Shown here piece after piece: positions 26,698 to 34,862 of a stretch of DNA of 64,000 nt; the stretch's first letter is position 1, and each line of letters starts with the position of its first letter. The stretch covers positions 541,501 through 605,500 of the forward strand of contig NZ_CP022254.1 in NCBI RefSeq assembly GCF_003119195.2, written 5' to 3'. The notes under the pieces were generated by a model that saw nothing but the letters and a program-made list of their open reading frames with translations, had not been told where the DNA came from and did no database searches. This DNA is from Azospirillum baldaniorum (lineage in GTDB: Bacteria; Pseudomonadota; Alphaproteobacteria; Azospirillales; Azospirillaceae). The translations under genes were made by a program, and so were the position numbers.

Positions 26698-27249
26698 TCA
26701 GGCGACGGAAGCGATCCGGGCGGACACGCGGGCGGCGATCTCCGCCGGGCTGGAGTCGATGTCGCAGACGATGCCGAGTTCTCCAGACTCAAGCGGCTCC
26801 AGAGCGGCGAACTGGCTGTCGAGCAGGGTGGTCGGCATGAAATGGCCGGCGCGCAGGGCCATGCGCGCGTGGATGATGTCCCGGCTGCCGTCAAGATGAA
26901 CGAACAGGACGCGCGTCCCGCCGGCGCTCAGCCGGTCGCGGTAGCGCCGCTTCAGCGCGGAGCAGGACACGACGATCGGCGCCTTCGCCTCCCGCGCCAG
27001 GGCGATGTGGGCGGCGATGGTGTCCAGCCAGCCCCAACGGTCCTCGTCCTGGAGCGGGATGCCGGCGGACATCTTCGCGATGTTCTCCGGCGGGTGGAAG
27101 CCGTCGCCCTCCAGAAACTGCCAGCCGAGCCGCCGGGCCAGTTCCTCCCCCACCGAGGTCTTGCCGCAGCCCGCCACGCCCATCACCACGATCGCGTCCA
27201 CGGCCCCGCTTATGTTAGCGGTAACATCGGGAGACGGAAGAGCGCTCAT
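26698..27249 (-). CDS. gntK: Gluconokinase
   Basis: The protein has 183 residues from the ATG at 27249, with GAGGA 10 nt upstream. The P-loop GVAGCGKTS is near residue 26, followed by the GntK block [21 protein letters not shown] and later [12 protein letters not shown]. It phosphorylates gluconate to 6-phosphogluconate, feeding edd and gnd. The first ~14 codons precede the conserved core and contain one of two identical operators, so repressor bound there could also block elongation. Confidence 0.95.
   Translation of the reverse strand: MSALPSPDVTANISGAVDAIVVMGVAGCGKTSVGEELARRLGWQFLEGDGFHPPENIAKMSAGIPLQDEDRWGWLDTIAAHIALAREAKAPIVVSCSALKRRYRDRLSAGGTRVLFVHLDGSRDIIHARMALRAGHFMPTTLLDSQFAALEPLESGELGIVCDIDSSPAEIAARVSARIASVA
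27212..27227. promoter_or_regulatory. Gluconate operator O2, inside the 5' end of gntK
   Basis: ATGTTAGCGGTAACAT is an inverted repeat whose 14-bp core is the exact reverse complement of the site at 27292-27307. It resembles the E. coli GntR-type operator (ATGTTA near-palindrome, family knowledge). Its centre is 80 bp from the other site. Confidence 0.75.
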
Positions 27250-27291
27250 ACCGGTCGGTCCTCGAAACAAAATGGCTGGGGAGAGATGCGC

Positions 27292-27307
27292 ATGTTACCG
27301 CTAACAA
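27292..27307. promoter_or_regulatory. Gluconate operator O1, between gntK and gntR
   Basis: ATGTTACCGCTAACAA contains the core TGTTACCGCTAACA, identical on the opposite strand to the site within gntK. It lies 43 nt upstream of the gntK start and 61 nt upstream of the divergent LacI-family gene, so it can control both. Confidence 0.75.
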
Positions 27308-27367
27308 ACGAGGCTTGTAAAGGCCAATCCGCCGCGGGATAATGGCCGCCGGACAACTGGAACGCTG

Positions 27368-28426
27368 ATGACCGCCACCCCCCGCAAACCCCGATCCTCG
27401 CGCAGCGGGCGCGCCACCATGGCCGACGTCGCCGCCGCCGCCGGGGTCAGCGCCATGACCGTGTCCCGCGCCCTGCGCCGGCCCGACACGGTCAGCGAGG
27501 AGGTGCGCGCCCGCGTCGAGGAGGCGAGCCGCCGCCTGGGCTTCGTGCCCAGCCGCGTGGCCTCGGCGCTGGCCTCGGCGCGGACGATGACGGTGGCGGT
27601 GCTGATTCCCTCTCTGACCAACGCCGTCTTCATCGACCTGCTGGCCGGCGTGCAGGAGACGCTGAGCCCGCAAGGCTACCAGCCGCTGGTCGGCATCACC
27701 GGCTACGGCCCGGAGGCGGAGGAGCGCGTGCTGCGCACGCAGCTCGCCCACGATCCGGACGGGGTGATCCTGAGCGGGCTCGACCACACGCCGGGCACCT
27801 GGGACCTGCTGCGCGGCCTCACGATCCCGGTCGTCCACACCATGGATCTGGCCGCGGAGGTTGAACACAGCGATTGCCCGGTGCAGACGGTCGGCTTCTC
27901 GCAGTTCGACGCCGGCTACGCCGTCGGCGCGCATCTGGCCGCGCGGGGGCGGCGGCGGATCGGGTTGATCGCCGGGCAGCTCGACCCGCGGACGCGGCAG
28001 CGCTGCGACGGCTGGCGGCAAGCGCTGCGCGACGCCGGACGGCACGACCCCGCCTTGGAGCTGATGGTGCCGGACGCCACCTCGGTCGGGCTGGGCGCGG
28101 AGCTGCTGGAACGCACGCTGGCCACCCACCCGGACACCGACGCGCTGTTCCTGTGCAACGACGATCTGGCGCAGGGCGCGCTGTTCCAATGCGCGCGGCT
28201 CGGCATTCCGGTGCCGGAGCGGCTGGCCGTCGCCGGCTTCAACGATCTGGCCGGGGCGGCCTGGACCGTCCCGCCGTTGACCACCGTCGCCACCCCCCGC
28301 CGCGCCATCGGCGTGGAGGCGGCCCGCCTGCTGATCGCAGGCATGGCGGACCGGACACCGAAAAGCCGGGAAAATCCACGCCGCGTGGATCTGGGCTTTC
28401 GCCTGATGGTCCGCGAGACCACTTGA
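27368..28426 (+). CDS. gntR: LacI family regulator of gluconate metabolism (GntR)
   Basis: The 352-residue protein has HTH TMADVAAAAGVSAMTVSRAL at residues 17-36 and a sensor domain from about residue 70. The domain carries GntR-like features: SLTNAVFIDLLAGVQETL and FCNDDLAQGALFQCARLGI-like text (LCNDDLAQGALFQCARLGI). It is divergent from gntK-edd and followed by gnd. It presumably represses both arms through the two identical operators and is released by gluconate or 6-phosphogluconate (family knowledge). Confidence 0.9.
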   Translation: MTATPRKPRSSRSGRATMADVAAAAGVSAMTVSRALRRPDTVSEEVRARVEEASRRLGFVPSRVASALASARTMTVAVLIPSLTNAVFIDLLAGVQETLSPQGYQPLVGITGYGPEAEERVLRTQLAHDPDGVILSGLDHTPGTWDLLRGLTIPVVHTMDLAAEVEHSDCPVQTVGFSQFDAGYAVGAHLAARGRRRIGLIAGQLDPRTRQRCDGWRQALRDAGRHDPALELMVPDATSVGLGAELLERTLATHPDTDALFLCNDDLAQGALFQCARLGIPVPERLAVAGFNDLAGAAWTVPPLTTVATPRRAIGVEAARLLIAGMADRTPKSRENPRRVDLGFRLMVRETT

Positions 28427-28440
28427 GAGACCGCAACCGA

Positions 28441-28500
28441 CCCCCGCGCCGCGGGGCGTCATCAAAGTGCCACCCCCGCACCGCGGGGGGATCATCAAAG
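28441..28500. repeat. Tandem pair of short hairpins between gntR and gnd
   Basis: Two direct copies occur with a 32-bp period: 28441-28467 (CCCCCGC-GCC-GCGGGG then ATCAAAG) and 28473-28500 (CCCCCGC-ACC-GCGGGGG then ATCAAAG). Each forms a 6-7 bp stem with a 3-nt loop and ends with the same ATCATCAAAG-like tail. The function is unknown; an mRNA-processing, attenuation or stability element before gnd is possible. Confidence 0.7.
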
Positions 28501-28523
28501 AGAATGTACGGGAGTTCGTTGTG

Positions 28524-29966
28524 ATGGTGCAGGGCAACTCGACCAGGACCGGGGCGGAAACCACCGCCGTCGGCTCGGCCGACATCGCCGTCCTCGGCCT
28601 GGGCGTGATGGGGCGCAACCTCGCCGCCAATCTGGCCGACCACGGGGCCGTGGTGGCGGGCTACGACCTGGACGAGGGGCGTCGCGGCGCCTTCGCCGCC
28701 CAGGTGGCCAACGCCGTCCCCTGCGCGTCGGTGGAGGAATTGCTGGGCGCGCTCAAGGCGCCGCGGACGATCCTGATGATGGTGCCCGCCGGCGCCCCGG
28801 TGGACGAGCTGACGGCCGCCCTGCTGCCCCGCCTGTCGCCGGGCGACGTGCTGATCGACGGCGGCAACTCCCACTTCCGCGACACCAACCGCCGCGCGGC
28901 GCTCGCCGCCGCGGCGGGCGTGCGCTTCGTCGGGCTGGGCGTGTCGGGCGGCGAGGAGGGAGCGCGGCGCGGTCCCGCCCTGATGGCCGGCGGCGACGCC
29001 GAAGCGCTGGCCCCCGTCGCCCCGCTGCTGGCCGCCATCGCCGCCCGCGCCCCGGACGGCGAGTCCTGCTTCGCCCGCGTCGGGCCGGAGGGGGCGGGCC
29101 ACTTCGTGAAGATGATCCACAACGGCATCGAATACGCCGACATGCAGCTGATCGCCGAGGCGTATCATCTTCTGCGTGAGATCGGCGGCTGCTCCTACGA
29201 GCGTCTGGCGGACATCTTCGCCGACTGGAACAGCGGGGAGCTGGCCTCCTACCTGATGGAGATCACCACCGACATCCTGCGCACCAAGGACGGCGAGAGC
29301 GGCGCTCCGATCCTGGAGGTGATCCGCGACGCCGCCGGCCAGAAGGGCACCGGCCATTGGGCGGCGACCACCGCGCTGGAGCTGGGCATGCCCGCCCCGA
29401 CCATCGCCGAGGCGGTGCACGCCCGCTGCCTGTCCGCCCTGAAGGACGAGCGCGTGCGCGCCGCCGAGGCGCTGGCCATCCCGCACGCTCCCTCCACGGA
29501 GGATCTGGTCGCGTCGGTCGGCGACGCGCTGCTCAGCGGACGGATCGCCGTCTACGCCCAGGGCTTCGCGGTGATCGCGGCGGGCAGTCGGCAGTTCGGC
29601 TGGGATGTCGATCTGGCGGCGGTGGCGCGCATCTGGCGCGGCGGCTGCATCATCCGCGCCCGCCTGCTCGACCGCATCCTGACCGCGCTGAACCGCGCGC
29701 CGGAACTGCCGAACCTGATGCTGGACCCCGACATCGCCGGCCTGATGACCCGCGGCGATGCCGGCTTCCGCCGCGTGGTGGCCGCCGCGACGCTGGCTGC
29801 AGTGCCGGTTCCGGCGATGGCTTCGGCCCTGTCCTACTGGGACGGCTACCGCAGCGGCCGGCTGTGGGCCAACATGATCCAGGCCCAGCGCGACTATTTC
29901 GGCGCCCACGGCTATGAGCGCACCGACCGTCCGGGCATGGTGCACACGGAGTGGAAGGTGGGGTGA
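28524..29966 (+). CDS. gnd: 6-phosphogluconate dehydrogenase (decarboxylating)
   Basis: The protein has 480 residues from the ATG at 28524, with GGGAG 9 nt upstream. It has Rossmann GLGVMGRNLAANLADHG, LIDGGNSHFRDT, GLGVSGGEEGARRGPALM, and the catalytic FVKMIHNGIEYADMQLIAE with the conserved Lys and Asn. The length fits the long dimeric Gnd form. It oxidises 6-phosphogluconate to ribulose-5-phosphate, CO2 and NAD(P)H. It competes with edd for the same substrate, and both lie beside the gntR operators. Confidence 0.95.
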   Translation: MVQGNSTRTGAETTAVGSADIAVLGLGVMGRNLAANLADHGAVVAGYDLDEGRRGAFAAQVANAVPCASVEELLGALKAPRTILMMVPAGAPVDELTAALLPRLSPGDVLIDGGNSHFRDTNRRAALAAAAGVRFVGLGVSGGEEGARRGPALMAGGDAEALAPVAPLLAAIAARAPDGESCFARVGPEGAGHFVKMIHNGIEYADMQLIAEAYHLLREIGGCSYERLADIFADWNSGELASYLMEITTDILRTKDGESGAPILEVIRDAAGQKGTGHWAATTALELGMPAPTIAEAVHARCLSALKDERVRAAEALAIPHAPSTEDLVASVGDALLSGRIAVYAQGFAVIAAGSRQFGWDVDLAAVARIWRGGCIIRARLLDRILTALNRAPELPNLMLDPDIAGLMTRGDAGFRRVVAAATLAAVPVPAMASALSYWDGYRSGRLWANMIQAQRDYFGAHGYERTDRPGMVHTEWKVG

Positions 29967-29978
29967 CACCCCGCACGG

Positions 29979-30064
29979 GCCCCCACCCTAACCCTCCCCC
30001 GCTGGGCGGGGGAGGGAATTAAGCTCCCTCCCCTGCGATAGCGGGGGAGGGCTGGGGTGGGGGC
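29979..30064. repeat. Double-hairpin intergenic repeat, family B copy 1
   Basis: Outer GCCCCCACCC (29979-29988) pairs with GGGTGGGGGC (30055-30064). Inside, CCCTCCCCCGC-TGG-GCGGGGGAGGG (29992-30016) and a second CCCTCCCC/GGGGAGGG hairpin (about 30025-30051) are joined by an A+T-rich AATTAAG. It lies between convergent gnd and enoyl-CoA hydratase genes. Confidence 0.85.
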
Positions 30065-30077
30065 CCGACTCGCCCAC

Positions 30078-30878
30078 TCACCCCTTCGGAAACACCGGCG
30101 CCCGCTTCTCGAAGAAGGCGGTCACGCCCTCCCCGGCCTCGTCGTTGAACAGCGATTCCACGAAGGCGTCGCGCTCGCGGTCGAGTTGGTCGGCCAGCCC
30201 GCCATAGGCGACTTCCAGCAGCCCCTTGGCGCGGCCCAGCGCGGCGGTCGGGCCGGCGGCCAGCCGCTCCGCCCAGGCGGTCGCCTCGGCCAGTGCACCG
30301 CCCGGGGCGGTCAGCCGGTTGATCATGCCAAGCTGCGCCAGACGCGGCGCCCCGACGCGCCCGCCCTCGAACAGGATCTCCGCGGCGAGCTGCGGCGGCA
30401 GCGCGCGGGCCAGCGACGCCGTGCCGCCGCCGTCGGAGGTCAGCGCGACCTTGATGTAGGACAGGGTGAACACCGCGTCCTCCGCCGCGACGATCAGGTC
30501 GCAGGCCAGCGCCAGCGGGAAGCCCGCCCCGCCCGCCGGCCCCTCGACCGCGGCGATCACCGGCTTGGGGCAGGCGCGCAGGCTGCGGATCATGGCGTGG
30601 AAGCTCTCCACCCCCGCCCGCACCGACTCGCGGTCGCCGCCACGCGCCTCCTTCAGCCATTTCAGATTGCCGCCGGAGCAGAAGGCCCCCTCGGCGCCGG
30701 TCAGCACCACCGCCCCGACGCCCGGGTCCGCCGCCGCCGCGTCGAAGGCGGCGCGGGCCGCCTCCATCAACGCCGGGCCGATGGAGTTGCGGGTGGCCGG
30801 GTCGTTGATGGTCAGGCGCAGGACACGGCCGTCCTGCGCGATGTCCAAGCCGGTCTTCTTATCGTTCGTGTCGGTCAT
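30078..30878 (-). CDS. Enoyl-CoA hydratase/isomerase family protein
   Basis: This 266-residue crotonase-fold protein has the oxyanion-hole segments CSGGNLKWLKEA near residue 68 and EGPAGGAGFPLALACD near residue 113, and TSDGGGTASLARALPPQLA near residue 148, where the usual catalytic Glu region reads SDGGG. It acts on a CoA thioester, probably in fatty-acid or aromatic catabolism; the exact reaction is unknown. It overlaps the upstream thioesterase gene by ATGA. Confidence 0.9.
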   Translation of the reverse strand: MTDTNDKKTGLDIAQDGRVLRLTINDPATRNSIGPALMEAARAAFDAAAADPGVGAVVLTGAEGAFCSGGNLKWLKEARGGDRESVRAGVESFHAMIRSLRACPKPVIAAVEGPAGGAGFPLALACDLIVAAEDAVFTLSYIKVALTSDGGGTASLARALPPQLAAEILFEGGRVGAPRLAQLGMINRLTAPGGALAEATAWAERLAAGPTAALGRAKGLLEVAYGGLADQLDRERDAFVESLFNDEAGEGVTAFFEKRAPVFPKG

Positions 30879-31306
30879 CGGGGCGTTCCCTCCGGATTTT
30901 CACTTCCCGGAGCATACTTGAACATTCCCTCGGCGGACGCCAGCAGCGCGCCATCGTCCTTGCGCCGCACCTCGCCCCGGCAACCGACGATCTTGCGTCC
31001 GCCGCCCAGCAGCGTGCCGCGGGCCACCACCGTGCCCTCCGCCACCGCGCCCAGGAAGCTGGAGGACAGCGACAGCGTGACCACCCGCCGCGAATGGCCG
31101 GGCACCGTGCAATGGGTCGCCGCGAATCCCATGACGGTGTCGAGCAGGGTCATCAGCGCGCCGCCGTGCAGGACGCCACCCCGGTTGCGGTGCTGAGGAG
31201 CGATAGTCAGCTCCACCTCCGCCACGCCGTCCTCCCAGCGCACCAGCGTGTAGCCGAGCAGAGTCTGGAAGCCGGAGGCCGGTTCCCCCTTCATCAAGTC
31301 GTCCAT
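30875..31306 (-). CDS. PaaI family thioesterase (hotdog fold)
   Basis: The protein has 143 residues from the ATG at 31306, with GGAGAG 7 nt upstream; the TTG at 31321 overlaps that ribosome site. The hotdog motif NRGGVLHGGALMTLLDTVMG is near residue 42, with the catalytic Asp in LLDT. It hydrolyses acyl-CoA thioesters, often phenylacetyl or short hydroxy-acyl species. It is coupled to the enoyl-CoA hydratase by ATGA, so both probably act on the same CoA pathway. Confidence 0.9.
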   Translation of the reverse strand: MDDLMKGEPASGFQTLLGYTLVRWEDGVAEVELTIAPQHRNRGGVLHGGALMTLLDTVMGFAATHCTVPGHSRRVVTLSLSSSFLGAVAEGTVVARGTLLGGGRKIVGCRGEVRRKDDGALLASAEGMFKYAPGSENPEGTPR

Positions 31307-31380
31307 AAAAGCGCTCTCCAACCCGTCTTCTTGGTTCTGAGGCGCCAGTGTCGCACAGAATCATCGCACAGATGGGCGTG

Positions 31381-32361
31381 TCAGTGCCGCCGCGCCGCCT
31401 TCAAAAAGCGCTCGCGGTCGCTGGAGCCGACGCGCATGTCGAAGACGTCGCCCTCCCGCTCCATGGTCAGCGGCACGTCGACCCCGGCCGGGCCGAGATT
31501 CCACAGGGCGCGGTAGAAGTCGGCCAGCGAGCCCACCGGCTGCCCGGCCACCGCGCGCACCACGTCGCCGGCCCGCAGTTCCGCCCGCTGCGCCGGCCCG
31601 TCGCCGGCCAGACCGACCAGCACCACCCGCTCCCGCTCGTCCTGCGTGGCGTAGAGGCCGAGCCAGGGGCGCGGCGGGTCGCTGACCTTCCCGCGGGTCA
31701 TCAGATCGTCGAGGATCGGCTTCAGCAGGTCGATCGGCACGTTCATGTTCAGCGGCAGGACACGCTCCTCCGGCGCCCGGTACTGGAGCTGGAGCGAGCC
31801 GATGCCCAGCAACTCGCCCCCCGCCCCCAGCATCGCCGTGCCGCCCCAGTTGGGATGGGCCGGCAGGGTGAACAGGGCGTCGTCGATCATGTATTCCCAG
31901 TAGCCGGCGAACTCCTGGCGGGCGACCACCCGCGCGGTGATGGACCGCTCGCGCCCTCCGGCCCCGGCCACCACCACCGGGTCGCCCAACTGCACATGGC
32001 GCGACGAGCCGAGCATCAGCGCCGGCACGCCCAGCGGCGACAGCGCCTGCACCAGCCCGAATCCGCTGGTGTGGTCGTAGGCGACGACATGGGCCTGCAC
32101 CGCCCGCCCGTCGTTGGTGGTCAGCCAGACTTCCTCGGCCTCCGCGATCAGATAGCCGATGGTCAGGACCAGCCCGTCCTCGCGGATGACGGCGCCCTGC
32201 CCGGCGCGCTCCGTGCCCAGAACGCCGGCGGTGTAGGCGTCTTCAGGAACGCTGGCCCGCAGCCCGACCACGGCGGACAGCGCCCGGTCCAGATCATAGG
32301 CCAGATCATCCGGGTCGGGCTGGTATTGCGGCGGAATCCGCCAGTCGTCGGACGGGTTCAT
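31381..32361 (-). CDS. HtrA/DegP-like PDZ protein with all catalytic residues lost (pseudoprotease)
   Basis: The 326-residue protein has trypsin-like S1C architecture from about residue 40 to 210, then a PDZ domain at about 225-315 (RPWLGLYA... then AELRAGDVVRAVAGQPVGSL). The three triad positions are changed. Where DegP has TNNHVI this has TIGYLI (His to Tyr). Where it has D-x-x-SDIAL this has DHTSGFGLV (Asp to Gly). Where it has GNSGGAL this has PNWGGTAM (Ser to Trp). No signal peptide or membrane anchor is visible, so it is probably cytosolic. A scaffold or peptide-binding role is inferred. Confidence 0.8.
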   Translation of the reverse strand: MNPSDDWRIPPQYQPDPDDLAYDLDRALSAVVGLRASVPEDAYTAGVLGTERAGQGAVIREDGLVLTIGYLIAEAEEVWLTTNDGRAVQAHVVAYDHTSGFGLVQALSPLGVPALMLGSSRHVQLGDPVVVAGAGGRERSITARVVARQEFAGYWEYMIDDALFTLPAHPNWGGTAMLGAGGELLGIGSLQLQYRAPEERVLPLNMNVPIDLLKPILDDLMTRGKVSDPPRPWLGLYATQDERERVVLVGLAGDGPAQRAELRAGDVVRAVAGQPVGSLADFYRALWNLGPAGVDVPLTMEREGDVFDMRVGSSDRERFLKAARRH

Positions 32362-32574
32362 CGGCGGCTCCTTTGCGCAGGGGACGGTGTGATCCTCTCC
32401 CCTTTCGGCGTGATTCTCTATGACGTTATTTGGGCTCCGTGGCCTTATTTGGGAAGTCGAACGCGCCTGCTAAGCCCGGCGTTCCTACCCCCCTCCTCCG
32501 CGCGTGAAACCAGCGAGCCGCAGCGATGTTGTTCGGGATCGCTTCACCATGGCGACCAACCGAGGGAGGACATG

Positions 32575-33060
32575 ATGGGCCTGTTCGATTTCTTCCGCCG
32601 CGATCACGGCGAAAAGGTCGGTGCCGCGGACAACCCGACCGCCGACGAACTGAAATCCCACCTGACGCAGGTCGGCCTGCCGACCAACGGGCTGGACATC
32701 CAGGTCGCCGACGACACGGTGACCGTGCGCGGCAGCGCCGCCTCGCAGGAGGAGAAGGAGAAGATCGCGGTGGCGCTCGGCAACGTGAAGGGCGTGTCGC
32801 GGGTCGACGACCAGACCGCCGTCATCGCCAAGGACCAGAGCGCCGGCGGCCCGGACCAGCCGACCGTGCCGCCGACCGAGCAGCCGGCCAGCCAGACGCA
32901 GTTCCACACGGTGGAGAAGGGCGACACCCTGTCCGCCATCGCCAAGAAGGTCTATGGCGACCCCAACCGCTACAACGCCATCTTCGAGGCGAACAAGCCG
33001 ATGCTGAAGGACCCGAACAAGATCTATCCCGGTCAGGTTCTGCGCATCCCGCCGCAGTAA
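32575..33060 (+). CDS. lysM: BON and LysM domain protein (YgaU/Kbp-like)
   Basis: The protein has 161 residues; the ATG at 32575 sits 4 nt after GGGAGGA, and an ATG at 32572 is also in frame. The N-terminus MGLFDFFRRDHGEKV is typical. Residues about 22-85 are a BON domain (VTVRGSAASQEEKEKIAVALGN). Residues about 108-160 are LysM (HTVEKGDTLSAIAKKVYGDPNRYNAIFEANK, seen as HTVEKGDTLSAIAKKVYG plus NRYNAIFEANK). E. coli Kbp has the same size and layout and binds K+ in the cytoplasm. Here too there is no signal peptide. Confidence 0.92.
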   Translation: MGLFDFFRRDHGEKVGAADNPTADELKSHLTQVGLPTNGLDIQVADDTVTVRGSAASQEEKEKIAVALGNVKGVSRVDDQTAVIAKDQSAGGPDQPTVPPTEQPASQTQFHTVEKGDTLSAIAKKVYGDPNRYNAIFEANKPMLKDPNKIYPGQVLRIPPQ

Positions 33061-33069
33061 GGGCACGCC

Positions 33070-33100
33070 ATTCCGCGGCTGGAGGCTCCCGCCGCGGAAT
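33070..33100. terminator. Strong hairpin after the BON-LysM gene
   Basis: ATTCCGCGGC (33070-33079) pairs perfectly with GCCGCGGAAT (33091-33100) across an 11-nt loop, 10 nt past the stop. There is no T-tract, so it may be a 3' stability element as easily as a terminator. Confidence 0.45.
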
Positions 33101-33218
33101 CGGTCCGCAAAGGTGCAGATCGCGCCGGACTCTCCCGTCATTCCGACCGATCTCGAATTGCTCCGCCCAAGCCGCTCCGGCAGGCTCCCCGCCACGAACC
33201 GGCAAGGAGGAGCAGGCC

Positions 33219-34106
33219 ATGAAGATCATCGGATACCCGGACGACCTCATTCCGCGGGTGGCGTCGGCCAGCCTGGGGACGTACCGGACCCGGCAGGAAT
33301 GCGCGGATCTGCTGGCCGGGATGGCCGACGCGGAGAAGGCGTTCGGCTCGATCACGTGGCACAAGGTGATGCTGCTCGCCCTCACCAAGCCGGAGCCGTT
33401 GGACGAGGACACCATCCACGTCTACGAGAGCGAGGTGGACAACGCCATCGCCCGCGTGTTCCGCAAGATGAAGATGCTCAACACGCTGGCCGCCGCGGCC
33501 TCCAAGGATCTCGGCGCCCTGGCGAAGGCGAACCCGAAGGACGCGGTGGCGAAGAAGGCCCTTGCCGCCACCAAGGCGGTGCCGGGCGTCACAGCCAAGC
33601 TGGTGAAGGTCCTTGAGGATGCCATCGACAAGGACCGCAAGGACATCAAGGCCCGCTTGGCGAAGGATGAGGCGGCCCATGAAAAGCAGCGCAAGGCGGC
33701 CGAAAAGGCGGCGCAGCAAAACAACGGCGGCCAGTTCGTGAACCCCTTCCAGGGCAAGAGCCTCGCGGACATCCTGAAGAGCAGCAAACTGACGCTGCTG
33801 CTGCACGCCTGCGCCGAGAAGGAACACAACGGCGAGAACATCGAATTCCTGTCGATCACGCGCAAGGGCGTCGACCAGCGGGGGGCGCTGAAGCTCTACA
33901 ACCTGTTCATCGACCCGAACGGCGCGAAGAGCCTGAACATCACGGCCCAGCAACGCAACGATTTCTCCAACGGGATCGGCACGGGCACCTATGTGGCGGC
34001 CCTGAAGGACATTCGGGAGCATGTCGAGCTGGTCGTCAGCCGGGACACCCTGAAGCGCGCCCAGGAACTCGGCGAACCCGCCCTGCGCAAGCTCGGTTAC
34101 AAGTGA
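33219..34106 (+). CDS. Protein of unknown function with a C-terminal RGS-like domain
   Basis: The protein has 295 residues from the ATG at 33219, with AAGGAGG 8 nt upstream. Residues 1-95 are helical without a recognised motif. Residues 95-170 are a Lys/Ala-rich helical linker, probably coiled coil. Residues about 181-285 read like a regulator-of-G-protein-signalling domain: ACAEKEHNGENIEFLSIT matches the ENIEF helix of RGS proteins, ALKLYNLFIDPNGAKSLNIT matches their IY-FI-x-A-x-x-INI segment, and a helix with a final R-D-x-L follows. RGS domains are rare in bacteria. No partner GTPase is encoded nearby. The assignment is by eye. Confidence 0.6.
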   Translation: MKIIGYPDDLIPRVASASLGTYRTRQECADLLAGMADAEKAFGSITWHKVMLLALTKPEPLDEDTIHVYESEVDNAIARVFRKMKMLNTLAAAASKDLGALAKANPKDAVAKKALAATKAVPGVTAKLVKVLEDAIDKDRKDIKARLAKDEAAHEKQRKAAEKAAQQNNGGQFVNPFQGKSLADILKSSKLTLLLHACAEKEHNGENIEFLSITRKGVDQRGALKLYNLFIDPNGAKSLNITAQQRNDFSNGIGTGTYVAALKDIREHVELVVSRDTLKRAQELGEPALRKLGYK

Positions 34107-34109
34107 CCC

Positions 34110-34862
34110 TCAAACAGCATTGGGCCGCCAGCGGGTCAGGCGCGCCGCCAGCCGGTCGAAGCCGGCGTCCAGCACCACCGCCAGGGCGGCCACGATCACT
34201 GCCCCCTGGATGACGTAGGCGGGGTTGGAGCCGTTCAGCCCGACGATGATCGGCAGGCCGAGCGTCTTCGCCCCGACCGTGGAGGCGATGGCCGCCGTGC
34301 CGAGGTTGACGACCGCCGCCGTCCGCACCCCGGCCAGGATCACCGGGGCGGCCAGCGGCAGCTCCACCCGCCACAGCATGGCACCCGGCCCCATGCCCAT
34401 GCCGCGCGCCGCCTCGCGCACCGGCTCCGGCACCGACTCCAGGCCGGCCACGGTGTTCTCCACGATGGGCAGAAGCCCGTAGAGCGTCAGGGCGATCAGC
34501 GCCGGGGCCGGGCCGAAGCCGAGGACGGGGACGGAGACGGCCAGCACCGCCACCGGCGGGAAAGTCTGGCCCATCGCCGCCACCGCGTCGAGGATGCCGC
34601 GGAACTCCCGTCCGAAGGGCCGGGTCACCGCGATGCCCGCCGCCCCGCCGAGCAGAACCGCGATCAGGCTCGCCCCGCCGGCCAGCGCCAGATGGTCCAG
34701 CGTCAGGGCCAGGAAGCCGTCCGCCTCGTACAAGGGCCGGTCGAGCGCCGGGAAGGCGGCGGCGAACAGCGGCTTCAGCGCCGGCATCCCCAGCACCAGC
34801 GCCACCAGGACGAGCAGGCCCAGGACCAGCTGGTCGGTCAACAGGCTCCGCAGGCGGCTCAC
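34110..34862 (-). CDS. yehW: Osmoprotectant ABC transporter permease, YehW-like
   Basis: The 250-residue permease has a GTG start at 34862 overlapping the ATPase stop by GTGA. The coupling loop [25 protein letters not shown] near residue 150 ([12 protein letters not shown] then MLWRVELPLA) is the OpuB/ProW pattern. Length and operon position match E. coli YehW (243 residues). It forms the channel of a low-affinity glycine betaine-type importer with YehY. Confidence 0.85.
   Translation of the reverse strand: MSRLRSLLTDQLVLGLLVLVALVLGMPALKPLFAAAFPALDRPLYEADGFLALTLDHLALAGGASLIAVLLGGAAGIAVTRPFGREFRGILDAVAAMGQTFPPVAVLAVSVPVLGFGPAPALIALTLYGLLPIVENTVAGLESVPEPVREAARGMGMGPGAMLWRVELPLAAPVILAGVRTAAVVNLGTAAIASTVGAKTLGLPIIVGLNGSNPAYVIQGAVIVAALAVVLDAGFDRLAARLTRWRPNAV

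Noticed and set aside
32426..32453. TTATTTGGG direct repeat (19-bp step) between the HtrA-like and BON-LysM genes
   Set aside because: Too short and without symmetry or a known cognate regulator; noted only as a possible promoter element.
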